Under the pieces are notes generated by a model. The model saw only the letters and a list, made by a program, of their open reading frames with translations, ran no database searches and was not told the DNA's origin. A DNA stretch of 64,000 bases from Bradyrhizobium barranii subsp. barranii. Lineage in GTDB: Bacteria > Pseudomonadota > Alphaproteobacteria > Rhizobiales > Xanthobacteraceae. This document shows positions 61,622-64,000 of the stretch, piece after piece; within the stretch, counting starts at the first letter, position 1, and each line of letters opens with the position of its first letter. The translations under genes and the position numbers were made by a program. Where the stretch lies: positions 9,407,501 through 9,471,500 of the forward strand of contig NZ_CP086136.1 in assembly GCF_017565645.3 (NCBI RefSeq), in the 5' to 3' direction.

Positions 61622-62040
61622 GCTGCTTTGCAGAGTTCGCCGAGCGCGCGGGCAATATCGATCACGAGCCGCCGCACCCTCTCCTCGTCGATTGTCATCA
61701 TGGCCTCGATGATGGCGACGCCCTCGCGTGTCGCCATGAACTCACCGAACTCGCTCTCGTGGCCACGCCCCTTTTCCAGTTCCCCGATGAAATAACCGGT
61801 GTTGGTGTCGAGCGCCTCGGCGAGTTGCACCAGCCGCGCGGCGCCGACCCGATTGACCCCTTTCTCGTACTTCTGGATTTGCTGGAAGCTGACGCCGAGC
61901 ACCTGACCAAGCTCCTGCTGGCTGATCTTCAGTTCCATCCGGCGCGTGCGAAGACGCTGACCGATCCGCACATCGCGCTCGTCGGCAGAACGCTTGTTGG
62001 TGGTGCCGATCTTCCGATACGTCGTTGCCTTACGTCCCAT
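61618..62040 (-). CDS. XRE-family repressor (CI/Cro-like)
   Basis: A 140-residue protein. The HTH lies at residues about 27-80 (GQRLRTRRMELKISQQELGQ, VLGVSFQQIQKYEKGVNRVG). The C-terminal half is a short helical domain without a LexA-type peptidase. It is of the small alphaproteobacterial phage and nodulation-type regulator kind. It heads the three-gene leftward block and is the best candidate for the lysogeny repressor. Confidence 0.82.
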   Translation of the reverse strand: MGRKATTYRKIGTTNKRSADERDVRIGQRLRTRRMELKISQQELGQVLGVSFQQIQKYEKGVNRVGAARLVQLAEALDTNTGYFIGELEKGRGHESEFGEFMATREGVAIIEAMMTIDEERVRRLVIDIARALGELCKAA

Positions 62041-62146
62041 GATTTCACTTTCTCCTTCATTTTTTTGCGTGGCCGTTGGCCTTCCGCTTCTTTTTGGCGC
62101 CGCGGTTCTGTTTGCGAGCCAGCCGGCCTTGCGCTCGCGTTCGACA

Positions 62147-62956
62147 TCAGCCGAAAACTGCGCGAGCGGCACGAGCGGGGCGGATCGACCCAGCCGCACG
62201 AACTGCGGCCTTCGCGGTCTTCCCGTTCTTCCCTGCTGGCGGCTTCGCGGCCTCGGCCGCCTCCCTCGCCATCTTCTGCGCGGTCTTCCAGTGAACCTTC
62301 TTCTTCGCTGCCTTGCCGTCCTTCGGCGGCTTCAGCTTGACCTGTCCCCGGAATATCTCGATCTCGTCGTGGTTCTTCAGATACTGAAGCTTCAGCTTGA
62401 TCTGCTCTGCTGTGAGCCCGGTGTCTCGCGGCAGCGTGTCGATGGTCACCCATCGGTCGCGCGAGAGGTATTCGACCAATTTGACGCTGCGCGACGAGGT
62501 CGGTTTCGGAGCGGCTTCCACGGGCTTCGGCACATAGGCCGCGACGGTGTCGCGAACGCCGGTCACGATCTTGATGAGGCGCACCACCAGTTCGCTGAGA
62601 TCAGCCATCTCGCTGCGCATCGCGGCGACTTGGTCCGGTATGGGCAGCACGTCGGGCTGCGGCAACGACATTGCCTTTTGGACCAGCAACTGCGCCGGCT
62701 TCTTCGGCTTCTCCTGCGACATCTTCGGCGAGACGTTGTCGGCACGGAGCAGCCTGCGCACGTCGGCGCGGGTATTCATGCGTGAGCGCCAGTCGCTGGT
62801 GGACTTGGCGACGACGATCTTGCGAACCTCCTTCTCGGGAACGACCTGCCACGCGATCTCGATATGGCCGCCATTGGTGTCGCGGAGATGCGCCTTGATC
62901 CCGTGCGCCTTCAGCTCGTTAACCGCTATCTCGGTCAGCTCATTGGAGTAGGCCAT
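62147..62956 (-). CDS. Nucleic-acid-binding-like phage protein with winged helix and basic tail
   Basis: A 269-residue protein. Residues 1-75 (NELKAHGIKAHLRDTNGGHI, EIAWQVVPEKEVRKIVVAKS) have the strand-helix pattern of HicA/dsRBD-like domains and share a pattern with the gene at 14646-14885. Residues about 160-215 form a winged helix (VTIDTLPRDTGLTAEQIKLK). The last 60 residues are Lys/Ala-rich, like a nucleoid protein tail. A DNA-binding role is likely, the target unknown. Confidence 0.6.
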   Translation of the reverse strand: MAYSNELTEIAVNELKAHGIKAHLRDTNGGHIEIAWQVVPEKEVRKIVVAKSTSDWRSRMNTRADVRRLLRADNVSPKMSQEKPKKPAQLLVQKAMSLPQPDVLPIPDQVAAMRSEMADLSELVVRLIKIVTGVRDTVAAYVPKPVEAAPKPTSSRSVKLVEYLSRDRWVTIDTLPRDTGLTAEQIKLKLQYLKNHDEIEIFRGQVKLKPPKDGKAAKKKVHWKTAQKMAREAAEAAKPPAGKNGKTAKAAVRAAGSIRPARAARAVFG

Positions 62957-62986
62957 GGTTGTTAGCTCCTTCTTCCTTCTCTATGG

Positions 62987-63526
62987 CTAGACGATCGCCG
63001 CCGCGCGACCGCCGAGCGCCGCATCGATCTCTGCGAATGAATGCGTGGCGCCGGTCCTGGCGCCGCTGATCTCGTGCCATTCGCCTTTGTCGTCGAAGGG
63101 CGGCGCGAACACGGTCAGGGCGTCGCAGGCGTTGAAGCGAATGAGCGCGGCGATGCCGTCCTCGGCGCGGCGATAGAGCCAACGGCGCTGGGCCGGGTCG
63201 CGGTGCGCGTCCGGGTATTTGGGATCAACCCAAATCTGGACGACTTGGATGTTCTGCTTGGAGCCGTCACCATTCGTGATGGTGATGAAATCCGGCATCA
63301 GGTCGATGACGTAGTGCGAGCGATCGGGCCGGGAGAGTTCGGCGGCGTCGTCGTTGATCAGCCAGCGGCAGTTCCAGAGGCCGCATTCGGGCGGCATCTG
63401 GTGCGTGTGATAGACAATGCAGCCCTTGTGGAATTTCTGGAAGCGGCACGCGACGCCAGCGCCTTTCCTCAAGGGCGGCACCGGCAATAGCTTACAGCAC
63501 AGCTGACAGTCTCCACACCTTCGCAT
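62987..63526 (-). CDS. YkgJ-like cysteine-cluster protein
   Basis: A 179-residue protein starting MRRCGDCQLCCKLLPVPPLR. The CxxCxxCC cluster plus later cysteines (ACRFQKFHKGC, CGLWNC) match the YkgJ family, thought to bind zinc or an iron-sulphur cluster. The C-terminal part is an unrecognised alpha/beta domain. Its place in the prophage end is unusual but such proteins are seen in rhizobial phages. Confidence 0.7.
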   Translation of the reverse strand: MRRCGDCQLCCKLLPVPPLRKGAGVACRFQKFHKGCIVYHTHQMPPECGLWNCRWLINDDAAELSRPDRSHYVIDLMPDFITITNGDGSKQNIQVVQIWVDPKYPDAHRDPAQRRWLYRRAEDGIAALIRFNACDALTVFAPPFDDKGEWHEISGARTGATHSFAEIDAALGGRAAAIV

Positions 63527-63843
63527 GGCCCGTCAAACTCCCACACACGCTTCTTTTGTTCGCGCGGTTTGCCCGCTGCGATGGCGACGCGAGCCGTTGT
63601 GCCCGCGTCTCCTTACATCATCATTGGAATACCAAATACGGCGAGAGTTAGCCCGATACCCGCGAACATCATTGCTCCGAGATCCTGACGACCTCGGAGC
63701 GAATGAGCGCAAGAGTGCATTCGCCTCGCGCGAGATGACCAAGTTGGTCAGGGAAAAAGAAGCATTATCAATCGAGTCAAATCACAAGAAACGTCGCGCG
63801 CACTCCATCTCGATCTATTCCAGGGCGCGTAGTAGTGAGGTTC
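63527..63843. other. Intergenic region, no gene supported
   Basis: About 315 bp between a leftward and a rightward gene, AT-richer than its surroundings. Only short, poor open frames are seen. Likely holds divergent promoters. Confidence 0.4.
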
Positions 63844-64000
63844 ATGGCACGAGATACAAAACAAGATGTGATCAAACGGCAACGGCAGCAGGCGATTGTC
63901 GCCGATATGGTTCTCACGATTGTCGCGGCGATGCAGCGCGTTTATCGCCGCAAGCATGTTGGGGCGAGCTGGGAAGAACTGCTCGTGTCGATGGTGGTGA
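63844..64000 (+). CDS. Hypothetical protein, partial (continues beyond window)
   Basis: The first 52 residues of a helical basic protein (MARDTKQDVIKRQRQQAIVA, MVLTIVAAMQRVYRRKHVGA). Nothing more can be said from this fragment. Confidence 0.45.
   Translation, partial: MARDTKQDVIKRQRQQAIVADMVLTIVAAMQRVYRRKHVGASWEELLVSMVV

Larger units (their letters stand above)
11171..64000. mobile_element. Large, probably defective prophage with lambda-type head and Mu-type contractile tail (right end outside window)
   Basis: A nearly continuous phage gene set runs from 11171 to the window edge: recombination (RecT, RecE-type), replication (O-like, TOPRIM-helicase), packaging, head, contractile tail, fibres and an XRE repressor. 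No integrase or phage transposase is visible and no att repeat could be assigned; the left limit is placed just after the host barrel gene. Two IS elements, an apparent deletion in the gpN region and several single-base frameshifts suggest it no longer makes virions. Genes at 23,805-34,178 (ABC substrate-binding, porin, secreted protein) are not typical phage genes and may be cargo or later insertions. Confidence 0.9.

Noticed and set aside
63533..63957. Short minus-strand frames near the right edge
   Set aside because: No ribosome-binding sites, poor protein character, and one is antisense to the partial plus-strand gene.
1..64000. tRNA and rRNA genes, and a tRNA attachment site for the prophage
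   Set aside because: No cloverleaf or rRNA signature was noticed by eye at the prophage left limit or elsewhere, so none is reported; a dedicated tRNA search would be decisive.

Overview
The window is GC-rich alphaproteobacterial chromosome. The ruvC-ruvA-ruvB cluster with a membrane gene inside it, soluble chemotaxis receptors without membrane segments, Omp31-like porin-family barrels and GC-rich extragenic palindromes all point to a Bradyrhizobium-type host (inferred from gene content; no rRNA or housekeeping marker was available to confirm it).

Positions 1-11,000 are host backbone. On the minus strand lie a partial metallophosphoesterase with two phased operator-like dyads upstream, ruvB, a membrane gene, ruvA, ruvC and yebC. 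On the plus strand lie two chemotaxis receptors that share a C-terminal sensor domain. After them come palindromic repeats, a few small hypothetical genes and an outer-membrane barrel gene closed by a strong terminator.

From about 11,170 to the right edge is a large, damaged prophage. It starts with a leftward early operon (11,171-17,194): zinc-finger/HTH, HNH and NUMOD4-HNH proteins, a TSCPD protein, a candidate Acb2/Tad1-like anti-defence hairpin, a DnaA domain IV-like protein, RecT and a RecE-type nuclease. A rightward regulation and replication operon follows (17,644-23,643): GcrA-like and GapR-like proteins, a phage RuvC-like resolvase, a cytosine methyltransferase-like protein, an O-like replication protein whose gene carries iteron-like arrays, a separate primase zinc ribbon and a TOPRIM-helicase. 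From 23,700 to 35,227 the phage map is interrupted. There is an ABC substrate-binding gene split by an IS21 element, a displaced and frameshifted tail-type gene, a large porin-like gene, a ParB-like gene, a secreted-protein gene split by an IS256 element and a frameshifted Mom-type DNA-modification gene. A leftward block of small accessory genes (35,305-37,755) precedes the rightward virion operon (37,947-59,028). That operon pairs a lambda-type packaging and head set (TerS, GpA terminase, gpW, portal, ClpP-like protease, decoration, capsid E) with a Mu-type contractile tail (sheath, tube, a tail-assembly chaperone with a -1 slippery site, tape measure, gpN, gp46, gp47, gp48, fibres). The right end (59,291-63,526, minus) holds a compositionally different two-gene cassette, small early genes and an XRE repressor.

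The prophage is probably defective. No integrase or transposase of its own is visible in the window; two insertion sequences each split a reconstructable gene; the gpN region carries an apparent deletion; and at least four virion or modification genes carry what looks like one extra base. The host genes at the left show none of these lesions. The items most worth following are the iteron-like origin candidate inside the O-like gene, the TTTTTTC frameshift site, the possible anti-CBASS/anti-Thoeris sponge, the Mom pseudogene, the tape measure with two cell-wall-active domains, and the cassette at 59,291-60,528.
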